Below, piece by piece: positions 1 to 9,059 of a DNA stretch of 17,363 bases. Under the pieces are notes generated by a model. It searched no databases. It was not told the origin of the DNA and worked only from the letters and a program-made list of their open reading frames with translations. The DNA is from Trueperaceae bacterium (GTDB taxonomy: Bacteria; Deinococcota; Deinococci; Deinococcales; Trueperaceae), in NCBI GenBank assembly GCA_011390455.1, contig JAABSI010000062.1:1-17363 (forward strand), written 5' to 3'. A program made the translations under genes and the position numbers. Numbering within the stretch: position 1 is the stretch's first letter; each line of letters opens with the position of its first letter.

Positions 1-1216
<1,216 letters not shown>

Positions 1217-1220
<4 letters not shown>

Positions 1221-2443
1221 CGGGTGGCCTCCACGATCTTGCGGGCGCCGTCGCGCATGTCGATCGCCGACTGCAGGCCGGGGATGCCGGCCTCCTCGAC
1301 GATGCGGCGGCCGAGTTCGACGTTCGTGCCCTCGAGGCGCACGACGAGCGGCACCTGCAGGCCGACGTCCTTGACCGCCTGGACCACGCCGTTGGCGATG
1401 GTGTCGCAGCGCATGATGCCGCCGAAGATGTTGACGAAGATCCCCTTGACGTTGGGGTCGCGGGTGATGATCTTGAAGGCGGCGGTGACGTTCTCGGTGG
1501 TGGCGCTGCCGCCGACGTCCAGGAAGTTCGCCGGGCTGCCGCCCTCGTGCTGGATGATGTCCATCGTCGACATCGCGAGGCCGGCGCCGTTCACCAGGCA
1601 GCCGATGGTGCCGTCGAGCTTGATGAACGACAGCCCGTACTTCGAGGCCTCGACCTCGGCCGGGTCCTCCTCGGCGAGGTCGCGCAGCGCGACCACGTCG
1701 TCGTGCCGGTAGAGCGCGTTGGCGTCGATCGACATCTTGGCGTCCAAGGCCAGGACGTCGCCCGCACCGGTGACCACGAGCGGGTTGACCTCGAGCAGGT
1801 CGGTGTCGAGGTCGACCGCCGCTCGCTCGAGCGCCGTCAGGAAGGCGACGCCCTTCGCGAGGGCCTCGCCGCTCAGCCCGAGCGCGAAGGCGAGCCGTCG
1901 CGCCTGGAACGGCGCCAGGCCGATGGCCGGATCGACGGTCTCGCGCAGGATCTTCTCGGGGGTGTGCTCCGCGACCTCTTCGATCTCGGTGCCGCCCTCG
2001 GTCGAGGCGATCACCACGTTGCGCCCGGTGGCGCGGTCGAGCACGACGGAGACGTACAGCTCCCGCGCGATGTCGATGCCCTGCTCCACGTACAGACGCT
2101 GGACGCGCTTCCCTTCGGGGCCGGTCTGGACGGTGACGAGGGTGCTCCCGAGCATCCGTTCGGCGAGCGCGCGCACCTTCGCCTCGGCTGCCGCGAGGTC
2201 GCCATCGCGACCGTCCAAGACGACGGCGACGCCGCCGAGGTCCGGATGCTCCTGGAAGCGTCCCTTGCCGCGACCGCCGGCGTGGATCTGCGACTTCACG
2301 ACGACGACCGGCACGCCGGTCGCTTCGACCAGCGGGCGCACCGCGGCGACGGCCTCGTCGACGCTGCTGGCGACGCGCCCTTGCGGGATGGCGATGCCGC
2401 GCGCAGCGAGCAGCGCCTTCGCCTGGTACTCGTGGATCTTCAC
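1217..2443 (-). CDS. sucC: Succinyl-CoA synthetase (ADP/GDP-forming), beta subunit
   Basis: The 408-aa beta subunit contains an N-terminal ATP-grasp fold. Visible motifs are [12 protein letters not shown] at the start, [12 protein letters not shown] (50-61) in the nucleotide-binding region, LLEVNPLVV (217-224), [20 protein letters not shown] (276-295), FLDVGGSA (307-314) and [14 protein letters not shown] (334-347), the succinate/CoA side. The start is GTG, complement of 2441-2443. It is fixed by a perfect AGGAGG Shine-Dalgarno (complement of 2451-2456) seven bases upstream and by the canonical N terminus. The stop overlaps the sucD start by four bases. The protein is slightly longer than the ~385-390 aa norm without an obvious large insertion. 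Sequence alone does not settle ATP versus GTP preference. It is first in a sucC-sucD(-gluQ-like) unit driven by the promoter at 2542-2570. Confidence 0.97.
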
Positions 2444-2473
2444 GGGGGGACCTCCTGGGGGGTCGGCGCGTAG

Positions 2474-2526
2474 CGCATGCCGCTGCGGGGCATGCGTCGC
2501 GATGCGCCCGGCGCCGCGGGGCCGGG
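2474..2526 (-). promoter_or_regulatory. Structured 5' leader of sucCD with two inverted repeats
   Basis: The sucC transcript predicted from the promoter at 2542-2570 has a leader of about 90 nt. In it lie a perfect 8-bp inverted repeat (CGCATGCC at 2474-2481, GGCATGCG at 2489-2496, 7-nt loop) and a second 6-bp one (CCCGGC at 2507-2512, GCCGGG at 2521-2526). Whether these regulate translation or attenuate transcription is unknown. No known riboswitch consensus was recognised. Confidence 0.4.
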
Positions 2527-2541
2527 CTGCGAAACCTGCTC

Positions 2542-2570
2542 AGGCTACCTGCTCGCCACGACGCGCGCAA
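2542..2570 (-). promoter_or_regulatory. Sigma-70-type promoter for sucCD
   Basis: On the minus strand there is TTGCGC (complement of 2565-2570), exactly 17 bp, then TAGCCT (complement of 2542-2547). The spacing is ideal and both hexamers resemble the -35 and -10 consensus. Transcription would start near 2535, about 90 nt before the sucC GTG. The -35 box lies next to the divergent promoter of the MogA-like gene. Confidence 0.55.
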
Positions 2571-2581
2571 CGCGCCCGCGC

Positions 2582-2587
2582 TACGAT
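2582..2587 (+). promoter_or_regulatory. -10 box TACGAT for a leaderless mogA-like gene
   Basis: TACGAT lies 6 nt before the ATG at 2594. This places the predicted transcription start at or within a base or two of the start codon. No Shine-Dalgarno is present. The same arrangement recurs at several other genes in the window. Confidence 0.5.
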
Positions 2588-2593
2588 GGCCGC

Positions 2594-3085
2594 ATGATCC
2601 GAACCGCGCTCTTGAGCGTCGCCGACCGAGCCACCGCGGGCCAGCACGAGGACCGGGCGGTCCAGGCGATCCGCGAGGTCCTCGCCGCCGGACCGTTCGT
2701 CGAGGTCGACTACCAGGTGGTGCCGGACGAACAGGCGCTGATCCGCGCCAAACTGCGTCTGCTCACCGAGGACGACGCCGTCGACCTGGTCCTCACCACG
2801 GGCGGGATCGGCCTCGCGCCGCGCGACCGCGCGCCCGAGGCGACGCTCGAGGTCGTCGAACGCGAGATCCCCGGGATCGCCGAGGCGATGCGCGGCGCGG
2901 CGGCGCGCGACGATGCCCGGGCGTGGCTCGGGCGCGGGGTGGCGGGCGTGCGCCGCGGCACCCTGGTCGTCAACCTGCCGGCCGCGCCGGATGCCGCGCG
3001 TGCGGCGCTCGCCGCGGTTGCGCCGGTGCTCGCGGCGGCGTCCGACGCGGTCCGCGGCCGCCCATCCGGCCGCGACCCGATCTGA
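2594..3085 (+). CDS. MogA/MoaB-family molybdopterin-binding-like protein (divergent)
   Basis: The 163-aa protein has the MogA/MoaB/Cnx1G fold signature: an N-terminal strand [16 protein letters not shown], then [15 protein letters not shown] (64-78), [20 protein letters not shown] (81-100), and a [15 protein letters not shown] segment (122-136). In the family these loops bind molybdopterin and adenylate it (MogA) or act earlier in Moco synthesis (MoaB). Several normally conserved positions differ: GGIG instead of GGTG, RAPEAT instead of VTPEAT, and PAAPDA instead of PGSPKA. It may therefore be an enzyme with altered activity. No other Moco gene is nearby. The ATG at 2594 follows a -10 box by 6 nt, so translation is probably leaderless. 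The next gene starts 2 nt after the stop. Confidence 0.72.
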   Translation: MIRTALLSVADRATAGQHEDRAVQAIREVLAAGPFVEVDYQVVPDEQALIRAKLRLLTEDDAVDLVLTTGGIGLAPRDRAPEATLEVVEREIPGIAEAMRGAAARDDARAWLGRGVAGVRRGTLVVNLPAAPDAARAALAAVAPVLAAASDAVRGRPSGRDPI

Positions 3086-3087
3086 GC

Positions 3088-3579
3088 ATGGTCGCCACCG
3101 TCGGCGCGTGGTTGGTGGTGCTCGTCGGCCTCGCGGTGGCGGGCGCCGGCGTGATCCTGCCAATGCTGCCGGGCATCCCGGTCGCGCTCGTGGCCGTGAT
3201 CCTCGCGGGCTGGATGACCGGGTTCGAGCTCATCGACGTGCCGACGATCCTGTGGGTGGCGGTGCTCACCGCGATCGCGCAGGGGTTCGAGCTGCTCGGC
3301 AACTGGATCGGGGCGAAGCGCTTCGGTGCCGGACGCGCGGGCTTGTGGGGCGGCATCATCGGGTCGTTCGTCGGGTTGATCGTGCTGCCACCCTGGGGGT
3401 TCCTGATCGGCGCGCTGCTCGGCGCGATGCTCGGCGAGTTGCTCGCCGGCCGCACCCCGGCCGACGCGTGGCGCGCCGGCGTCGGGGCGCTGCTCGGGAC
3501 CCTCGCCGGGGTCGGGGGCAAGCTCGTGCTCGTCGTGGTGATCGCCGTGGTCGTGATCGGGCGCCTGATCGCGGCTTGA
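3088..3579 (+). CDS. DUF456-family small membrane protein
   Basis: The 163-aa integral membrane protein is made of glycine-rich hydrophobic helices: about residues 3-22 (VGAWLVVLVGLAVAGAGVIL), 27-42, 52-70, 84-102, 104-118 and 133-160. PMLPGIPVALVAVILAGW, a GNWIGAKRFGAGRAGLWGGIIGSFVGL loop-helix and PPWGFLIGALLGAMLGELLAG match the DUF456 pattern, as I remember it, of small bacterial membrane proteins of unknown function. The ATG lies 2 nt after the stop of the MogA-like gene, so the two are almost certainly co-transcribed and coupled. No function can be assigned. The glycine-zipper helices suggest tight helix packing. Confidence 0.75.
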   Translation: MVATVGAWLVVLVGLAVAGAGVILPMLPGIPVALVAVILAGWMTGFELIDVPTILWVAVLTAIAQGFELLGNWIGAKRFGAGRAGLWGGIIGSFVGLIVLPPWGFLIGALLGAMLGELLAGRTPADAWRAGVGALLGTLAGVGGKLVLVVVIAVVVIGRLIAA

Positions 3580-3632
3580 GCCCGCTGGGCGGCCCGGCCC
3601 GGGCGCGTCCCACCGCGGTCGGCGGCGCCTGG

Positions 3633-3690
3633 TAGCATCCGCGGTGCGCGTTCGGCCGCTCGGCGGTCGCTCGCATCCAGACAGGGAGAG
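3633..3690 (+). promoter_or_regulatory. Candidate -10 box and ribosome binding site for lgt
   Basis: TAGCAT at 3633-3638 fits the TANNNT -10 pattern used elsewhere in this window. AGGGAGAG at 3683-3690 is a good Shine-Dalgarno, 3-4 nt before the ATG at 3694. Together they suggest an independent promoter with a leader of about 50 nt. No convincing -35 is visible. The 3580-3632 interval is GC-rich and holds no gene that I can see. Confidence 0.4.
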
Positions 3691-3693
3691 CCC

Positions 3694-4566
3694 ATGGACC
3701 CCATCCTCGTGACGATCGGCCCGCTCGCGCTGCGTTGGTACGGCGTGCTCATCGCCCTCGGCGTGGTCGCCGGCGCGGCCTGGACGCTGCGCGCGGCCGC
3801 GGCGCGCGGCCTCGACGGCGACTGGCTCCTCGACATGGCGCCCTGGATGGTCGGCGCCGGCATCCTGGGCGCGCGCCTCGTCTACGTCGTCACCAGCCCG
3901 AGCGCGTACTTCGGGCCCGGGGGCGATCCGCTCCGCGCCTTCGCGGTGTGGGAGGGCGGGATCAGCATCCACGGCGGCATCGCCGGCATCGTGGCGGTCC
4001 TCGCGTGGCAGGCCCGTCGCAAGGGGTACGACGTCTGGCGCTACCTCGACGTGCTCTCGCCGATCGCCGCCTTCGGCATCATCGGGGGGCGCATCGGCAA
4101 CCTGATGAACGGGACCGACACCGGGGGGCGGCTCACGTCGTGGCCCATCGGCTTCACCTGGCCCGACCCCGGCACCCCCACCTTCGGCGCCTTCGGCCGC
4201 CTCGTGTTCGGCGACCCGCTCTGGCAGTACGCCCCGCCGGTGTGCGGCACCGTCCCGGTCGGCGAGCCCTGCGTGGTGCACCTGACCCCGATCTACGGGA
4301 TGCTCGTCGGGGTGCTGCTGATCGGGGTGATCGCCTGGGCGCTGGCGCGCACCCGGACGCCGGGGGCGGTCTTCTTGCACATGGTGCTGTGGTACTCCGT
4401 CCTGCGCGCCGTGATCGAGGAGCCCTTCCGCGACAACCCGCTGGTGTGGCAGGCCTACCTCGACCCGGTCGGCGGCGTCGGCCTGTTCACGCTGACCCAG
4501 CTCGTGAGCATCCCGATCGTGCTCGTCGCGGCGTACCTGCTCTGGATCCGCGGGGCGAAGGCGTGA
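3694..4566 (+). CDS. lgt: Phosphatidylglycerol-prolipoprotein diacylglyceryl transferase
   Basis: The 290-aa multi-pass membrane enzyme transfers diacylglycerol from phosphatidylglycerol to the lipobox cysteine of prolipoproteins, the first step of lipoprotein maturation. Visible family motifs are LRWYGVLIALG (13-23), WEGGISIHGGIAG (86-98) with the conserved HGG, GGRIGNLMNG (131-140), HLTPIYG (196-202) and LRAVIEEPFRDNP (237-249). Two usually conserved glutamates differ: GRxGNFxNGE reads GRIGNLMNGT, and the HPTPLYE-type motif ends in G. An extra soluble segment of about 45 residues (146-192, TSWPIGFTWPDPGTP...) lies between them. I believe this variant form is common in Deinococcota, which would fit the organism guess. 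The start is set by AGGGAGAG and the MDPILVTIGP N terminus. The stop overlaps the glmU start (GTGA). Confidence 0.93.
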   Translation: MDPILVTIGPLALRWYGVLIALGVVAGAAWTLRAAAARGLDGDWLLDMAPWMVGAGILGARLVYVVTSPSAYFGPGGDPLRAFAVWEGGISIHGGIAGIVAVLAWQARRKGYDVWRYLDVLSPIAAFGIIGGRIGNLMNGTDTGGRLTSWPIGFTWPDPGTPTFGAFGRLVFGDPLWQYAPPVCGTVPVGEPCVVHLTPIYGMLVGVLLIGVIAWALARTRTPGAVFLHMVLWYSVLRAVIEEPFRDNPLVWQAYLDPVGGVGLFTLTQLVSIPIVLVAAYLLWIRGAKA

Positions 4567-5564
4567 CGGACGACCTTCCGCGCCCCGCCGTCGTCGTCCT
4601 GGCCGCGGGCCAAGGGACGCGGATGCGCTCGCGGCTGCCCAAGGTGCTGCACGAGGCCGCCGGCGCGCCCCTGCTCGCCCACGTCCTCGAGGCCGCGCGC
4701 GCGCTCGACCCGGACCCGTTGCTCGTCGTCGTCGGCCATGGGGCCGAGGCGGTCCGGGCGCGCTTCGCCGATGCCGGCGTCGGCTTCGTGTTGCAGGAGC
4801 GGCAGCGCGGCACCGGCGATGCCGTCGCGGCGTGCGCCGAGGCGCTCGCCGGGCACCCCGGGCCGTTCGTGGTGCTCAACGGCGATGGGCCGCTGGTCGA
4901 GGGGGCGTCGCTCGCCCGCCTGCTCGAGGCGCACCTGGCCGCCGGCGGCGAGGGGATGACGCTCCTGACCGTCGACGCGGACGACCCGAGCGGCCTGGGC
5001 CGCGTCGTGCGCGGCCGCGACGGGAGCGTGCGCGCGATCGTCGAGGAGCGCGACGCCGACGAGGCCATCCGGGCCCTGAGCGAGATCAACCCGGGCACCT
5101 ACGCTTTCGATGCGGGCCTCTGGGACCTGTTGCCGACGCTCGGCGACGCCAACGCCGCCGGCGAGGTCTACCTGACCGACCTGGTGGTCGCGTACCTGCA
5201 GGACGGCCGCCGCGTCCGCGCGGTGCGCGCCGACGACGAGACCCGCCGCCTGGTCGGCGTCAACGACCGGATGCAGCTCGCGCAGGCCGACCGGCTGTTG
5301 CGCGACCGCGTGCGGCGCCGCTGGCTGACCGCGGGCGTGACGATGGTCGACCCCGGGAGCGTGTTCCTCGACGCCGACGTGGCGCTGTCGATCGACGTGA
5401 CCTTGGAGCCGGGCGTCGTGCTCGCGGCCGGCACCCGCGTCGGCGAAGGGGCGCGCATCGGCGCGTACGCGCACCTCAGCGCGTGCGACGTGCTCGAGGG
5501 CGCCGTCGTCCCGCCGCACACGGTCGCGCACGGCCGCACCTTCGACGCCGCGACGACCGGCTGA
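4563..5564 (+). CDS. glmU: UDP-N-acetylglucosamine pyrophosphorylase, GlmU-type with truncated acetyltransferase domain
   Basis: The 333-aa protein matches the N-terminal uridylyltransferase domain of GlmU, which makes UDP-GlcNAc from GlcNAc-1-P and UTP for peptidoglycan. Motifs are VVLAAGQGTRMRSRLPKVLH (11-30, the nucleotide-binding loop), QERQRGTGDAV (78-88), NGDGPL (106-111), IVEERDA, EINPGTYAFD (174-183) and GEVYLTDLV (200-208). After the linker only about two or three left-handed beta-helix turns follow (to about residue 318). Full GlmU is ~450-480 aa and carries the CoA-binding and catalytic acetyltransferase residues in the part absent here. Glucosamine-1-phosphate acetylation therefore has to be done elsewhere, or the preferred substrate differs. 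The GTG start overlaps the lgt stop. The stop is immediately followed by a perfect hairpin, so this is not a window-edge truncation. Confidence 0.82.
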   Translation: MTDDLPRPAVVVLAAGQGTRMRSRLPKVLHEAAGAPLLAHVLEAARALDPDPLLVVVGHGAEAVRARFADAGVGFVLQERQRGTGDAVAACAEALAGHPGPFVVLNGDGPLVEGASLARLLEAHLAAGGEGMTLLTVDADDPSGLGRVVRGRDGSVRAIVEERDADEAIRALSEINPGTYAFDAGLWDLLPTLGDANAAGEVYLTDLVVAYLQDGRRVRAVRADDETRRLVGVNDRMQLAQADRLLRDRVRRRWLTAGVTMVDPGSVFLDADVALSIDVTLEPGVVLAAGTRVGEGARIGAYAHLSACDVLEGAVVPPHTVAHGRTFDAATTG

Positions 5565-5584
5565 ACGCCGCCCTCGGGCGGCGT
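5565..5584. terminator. Bidirectional hairpin between glmU and the sucrose-phosphate synthase gene
   Basis: A perfect 9-bp inverted repeat, ACGCCGCCC (5565-5573) and GGGCGGCGT (5576-5584), has a 2-nt centre. It starts one base after the glmU stop and ends inside the opposing gene's stop codon. There is no U-tract on either side. In so GC-rich a genome it is the best candidate for a shared terminator of the two convergent genes. Confidence 0.6.
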
Positions 5585-7800
5585 CACCCGTCCAGCAGCC
5601 CCCAGGCGCGCAACCCCTCGCGCACCCCCGCCGCGTACGTCTCCTCCGAGAAATGCACGCCGCGCCGGCCGCGCAGCGTGTCGAGCTCGGGCGCGTGGTT
5701 GCCGACGACGATCGCGCGGAAGGGTCCGGTGAGCATCTCCAGGTCGTTGCCGGAGTCGCCGGCGACCGCCACCCGCTCGGCGGGCGCGCCCCACAGCCGC
5801 GTCAGCCACTTGATCGCCCGGCCCTTGGACGCCTTGGGCGGCAGGACGTCGAGGAGGTGGCCGCGCGAACCGACGACGGTCGCCTTGATGCCGGCCTCCC
5901 GCAAGGTCGCCCGCACGTGGTCGGCCATCGACAGAGCGTCGTCCGCGAAGTAGCTGAGCTTGACGTCGGTGCGCGCCTCGTCCGGTTGCGGTTCGAGGCC
6001 GCGGACGCGGGCGAGCGCTTCGGCGACCGCGTCGGCGTCCCAGCCGCTGCGGATGTGGGCGGCCCAACCGCGCTCCGGGATCCACCTGGGTCCGTCGCCG
6101 TCGCCGTCGTGGCGCGCGTAGTGGATCGCGGTGCCGACGTCGGTGATCGCGAAGTCGGGGGGCGGCAGCGCGTGGTCGCTCAGCGCCCGATCGAGCAGCG
6201 CCAGCGAGCGCCCCGTCGCGAGGCCGAAGACCGCGCCGTGGGTGCTCAGGTCGCGGGCGAGCGCCTCGAGCGCTTCCGGGTCGACCTCGACCTCGTCGTC
6301 CACGAGCGTGTGGTCGACGTCGCTGATCAGCCACGAGCGATCGGGCCGCAAGCGCGCGGCGACGTCGCCACGCCACGGCGCCGGAGGGGTGGCGTCCAGG
6401 AAGGGTTCGATGGTCGCCAGGTAGCGCTCCGCGTGGGCGCTCCACGAGAACGTGCGGCGCACGCCCTCGACGCCGGCGGCCGAATGGCGTTCCCAGGCCT
6501 CGCGGTCGACGAGCAGGGTGCGGAGCGCGGTCTGGATCTGCTCGGTGTCGCGCGCGTCGACGAGGAGGCCGGCGTCGGTCGCGGCCACGATGTCCTTGGG
6601 GCCGCCGTGGTCGGTGGAGACGATGGGCAGGCCGGACGACGCGGCTTCGATCAGCGTGATGCCGAAGTTCTCCACCAGCGCCGGGTTGATGAAGACGCCG
6701 CCGCTGGCGGCCGCGATGCGGTACAGGACGGGGATGTCGACGTCGGGCTCGTGCCGCTTCGGCAGCGCCATCTTGCCGTAGAGGTCGTAGCGGTCCATCA
6801 GCAGCAGCAGTTCGGTCAGCACCTCGCGCTCGTTGTCGCTCATCTCCCGGATGTCCTTGCGGACGCCGGCGAAGATCGCCAGGTTCGCGATCTGCTGCAG
6901 TTCGGGGTCCTCGCCGTACGCGGTGACGAGCCCTTCGATGTTCTTGCGTTTGTCGGGGCGGCTGACGGCCAGGATGAGCGGCTTCTCGGGCCGGTTGAGG
7001 AAGCGCGCGATCTCGCGCCGCATCCGGACCCGCGCGCGCCGCACCGCTTCGCCCGGGTCGAAGCCCTCGTCGAGGTCGTGGTAGTAGGGGTAGAAGCGGT
7101 CGACGTCGATGCCGGGCGCGAGGACCTCGAAGGTAGCGTCCTTCGAGGCGTCGTAGAGCTCGTAGCCGTGTTCGACCTCGTGGCGCGTGCTCGCGATGAC
7201 CAGATCGGCATCGCGGAGCAGGCGTTCCTCGACCTCGATGCGGTGCCCGAGCCGGTAGCGCTGCTCCATCGCCACCGCTTCGACGCCGGCGCGCTCGAGC
7301 ACCCGACGCTTGTTGCGGCCCAGGCTGTGGCCGGTCACGATCAGCGGGGTGCCGAGCCGGGCGGCGAGCTCGCGCGCCACGTCCCCGGCGTCGGCGTAAT
7401 GGCCGTGGATCAGGTCGGGGAGGCGGCCCTGCGCCCGGAAGAAGCGCAGCGATTCCGCGACCAGCTCGTCGAGGTAGGGCCAGAGCGTCTCCTTCTGGCG
7501 GTACCGGCCACCGCCGAAGCGGAGCCGCACGATCCGCGCGCCGTCGCCGAGGTCCTCGAGCTCCTCGGCGTAATCGTCGGACACGTTCGGGTCCTCGATG
7601 CGCCGGGTCACGAGGTCGACCGCGTCGATCTCGGGGCGCTGCGCGAGGGCGCGCGCCAGCTCGACGACGTACTTCGTCTGGCCGCCGGTGTCGGCGTCGC
7701 GGCCGAGCTCCAGGTCGTGGCCGCGGATCAGCCCGTGGACGCTGAACATCACCAGGTAGAGGCCCGATCGGGCCGAGGTTTCGGGTTCGGGGGTCGTCAT
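5584..7800 (-). CDS. Sucrose-phosphate synthase fused to a HAD sucrose-phosphate phosphatase domain
   Basis: The 738-aa two-domain enzyme should make sucrose from UDP- (or ADP-) glucose and fructose-6-phosphate. Residues 12-470 form a GT-B glycosyltransferase: GLIRGHDLELGRDADTGGQT (23-42), HGHYADAG (132-139), TGHSLGRNKRR (156-166), VSRPDKRKNIEG (279-290) and the ExxxxxxxE donor motif (E377 to E385). Residues 488-738 form a HAD-IIB domain with all motifs: SDVDHT with D494 and D496, ATGRS (528-532), K655 or K659 in PPKASKG, and GDSGND (681-686). Both active sites look intact, unlike some cyanobacterial fusions whose phosphatase half is degenerate. The ATG at 7800 has AGGGAGG (complement of 7806-7812) 5 nt upstream. 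The gene stands alone, divergent from carA. Sucrose as an osmolyte is the likely role, by inference. The SPS call is firmer than the exact sugar-nucleotide preference. Confidence 0.9.
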   Translation of the reverse strand: MTTPEPETSARSGLYLVMFSVHGLIRGHDLELGRDADTGGQTKYVVELARALAQRPEIDAVDLVTRRIEDPNVSDDYAEELEDLGDGARIVRLRFGGGRYRQKETLWPYLDELVAESLRFFRAQGRLPDLIHGHYADAGDVARELAARLGTPLIVTGHSLGRNKRRVLERAGVEAVAMEQRYRLGHRIEVEERLLRDADLVIASTRHEVEHGYELYDASKDATFEVLAPGIDVDRFYPYYHDLDEGFDPGEAVRRARVRMRREIARFLNRPEKPLILAVSRPDKRKNIEGLVTAYGEDPELQQIANLAIFAGVRKDIREMSDNEREVLTELLLLMDRYDLYGKMALPKRHEPDVDIPVLYRIAAASGGVFINPALVENFGITLIEAASSGLPIVSTDHGGPKDIVAATDAGLLVDARDTEQIQTALRTLLVDREAWERHSAAGVEGVRRTFSWSAHAERYLATIEPFLDATPPAPWRGDVAARLRPDRSWLISDVDHTLVDDEVEVDPEALEALARDLSTHGAVFGLATGRSLALLDRALSDHALPPPDFAITDVGTAIHYARHDGDGDGPRWIPERGWAAHIRSGWDADAVAEALARVRGLEPQPDEARTDVKLSYFADDALSMADHVRATLREAGIKATVVGSRGHLLDVLPPKASKGRAIKWLTRLWGAPAERVAVAGDSGNDLEMLTGPFRAIVVGNHAPELDTLRGRRGVHFSEETYAAGVREGLRAWGLLDG

Positions 7801-7819
7801 GCGTGCCTCCCTGACCCGC

Positions 7820-7825
7820 AGGGTA
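7820..7825 (-). promoter_or_regulatory. Candidate -10 box for the sucrose-phosphate synthase gene
   Basis: The minus-strand hexamer TACCCT (complement of 7820-7825) would give a transcript starting just before the AGGGAGG ribosome binding site (7806-7812). No recognisable -35 is seen. It faces away from the carA promoter, whose -10 is 58 bp to the right. Confidence 0.4.
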
Positions 7826-7883
7826 GCAGCGGGGCGCACGTCCGGTCGTTCCCGCGCGGCGCGCCGGGCTCGGGGGCGCATGC

Positions 7884-7889
7884 TACGCT
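7884..7889 (+). promoter_or_regulatory. Candidate -10 box for carA
   Basis: TACGCT lies 21 nt before the TTG start and 8 nt before the GGAGGG ribosome binding site (7898-7903). The predicted leader is only about 15 nt, too short for an attenuator of the PyrR type. No clear -35 is seen. Confidence 0.4.
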
Positions 7890-7910
7890 CGTCGGCCGGA
7901 GGGACGTGCC

Positions 7911-9059
7911 TTGGCCTTGCTCCGCAAACCGCCCGCCGTGCTCGCTCTGGAGGACGGCACCGTCTACTACGGCTACGCGTTCGGCCACCCCGGCCGCACC
8001 GTGGGCGAGATCGTCTTCAACACCTCGATGACCGGATACCAGGAGATCCTGACGGACCCCTCGTACCACGGGCAGATCGTGACCATGACCTACCCCCACA
8101 TCGGCAACTACGGGGTGTCGGTCTACGACATGGAGTCGAACAAGCCGTACGCGCGCGGCTTCATCGTGCGCGAGTTCGCCCGCGCCGCTTCGAACCACCG
8201 CGCCAACCAGGACCTGCGTTCGTTCATGACCCAGCACGGCATCGTGGGCATCGAAGGCATCGACACCCGCGCCCTCACCCGCCGGCTCCGCACTGGTGGG
8301 GTCGTCAAGGGCGTCATCCACCACGGCGCCGCCGACGACGCGCTCGAGGCCGAACTGGTCGCCGAGGCGCGCGCGCACGCCGACATCGACGGCCGCGACA
8401 TGACCCCCGAGGTCACCACCCCGCTGCCGTACGCCCGGCCGACGTTCCGCGAGAACCCGCGGGTGGTGGTCGTCGACTTCGGCATCAAGCACTCGATCGT
8501 GTACAAGCTCGAGCAGGCGGGGGCCGAGGTGATCGTCGTGCCCGCGCAGACGACGCCGGCGCAGATCATGGCGCTCGACCCCTACGGCCTGGTGCTCTCG
8601 AACGGTCCCGGCGACCCCGACGGCCCCAAGTACGCCCACGACACGGTCTGGCAGCTGCTCGGACTGCTGCCGACGTACGGCATCTGCATGGGCCACCAGC
8701 TCCTCGGGCTGGCCGTCGGCGGCCGCACGTACAAGCTCACCCACGGCCACCACGGCGCGAACACGCCCGTCAAGAACGTCATCACCGGCGAGGTCGAGAT
8801 CACGAGCCAGAACCACAACTACGCCGTGGACATCGATTCGATCCCGGGTCGCCAGTTCGTGGCCACGCACGTGAACCTGAACGATGGCACGCTCGAGGGC
8901 ATGGCGCACCAGCGCTACCCGGTCTTCAGCGTGCAGTACCACCCCGAAGCGAGCCCGGGGCCGCACGATGCGAGCTACCTCTTCCGACGCTTCATCGACG
9001 AGGTGAACGCCTTCGAAGGGGCCGCGGCGCTGCCGGCCGCCGCCCGCGCCGGCGCCTGA
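7911..9059 (+). CDS. carA: Carbamoyl-phosphate synthase small (glutaminase) subunit
   Basis: The 382-aa subunit hydrolyses glutamine and channels ammonia to CarB for carbamoyl phosphate, the precursor of pyrimidines and arginine. The N-terminal CarA domain shows [32 protein letters not shown] (35-52), [14 protein letters not shown] (55-68) and [12 protein letters not shown] (116-127). The C-terminal class I glutaminase domain shows SNGPGDP (230-236), [10 protein letters not shown] with nucleophile C259, [20 protein letters not shown], and [13 protein letters not shown] with H344 and E346. The start is TTG at 7911. GGAGGG lies 7 nt upstream, and the nearby GTG at 7906 is out of frame. carB is not adjacent, so the two subunits are encoded apart here. 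The stop codon is inside the hairpin shared with dtd. Confidence 0.97.
   Translation: MALLRKPPAVLALEDGTVYYGYAFGHPGRTVGEIVFNTSMTGYQEILTDPSYHGQIVTMTYPHIGNYGVSVYDMESNKPYARGFIVREFARAASNHRANQDLRSFMTQHGIVGIEGIDTRALTRRLRTGGVVKGVIHHGAADDALEAELVAEARAHADIDGRDMTPEVTTPLPYARPTFRENPRVVVVDFGIKHSIVYKLEQAGAEVIVVPAQTTPAQIMALDPYGLVLSNGPGDPDGPKYAHDTVWQLLGLLPTYGICMGHQLLGLAVGGRTYKLTHGHHGANTPVKNVITGEVEITSQNHNYAVDIDSIPGRQFVATHVNLNDGTLEGMAHQRYPVFSVQYHPEASPGPHDASYLFRRFIDEVNAFEGAAALPAAARAGA

Noticed and set aside
4563..5600. Frameshifted glmU with the missing acetyltransferase part downstream
   Set aside because: The stop is followed at once by a perfect hairpin and a convergent gene. No beta-helix hexapeptide coding is seen in any frame beyond it.
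5653..8031. A very long plus-strand open frame antisense to the sucrose-phosphate synthase gene
   Set aside because: It is a high-GC shadow: Ala/Arg/Val/Asp-rich, no recognisable domain, while the minus strand encodes a clear two-domain enzyme with start and ribosome binding site.
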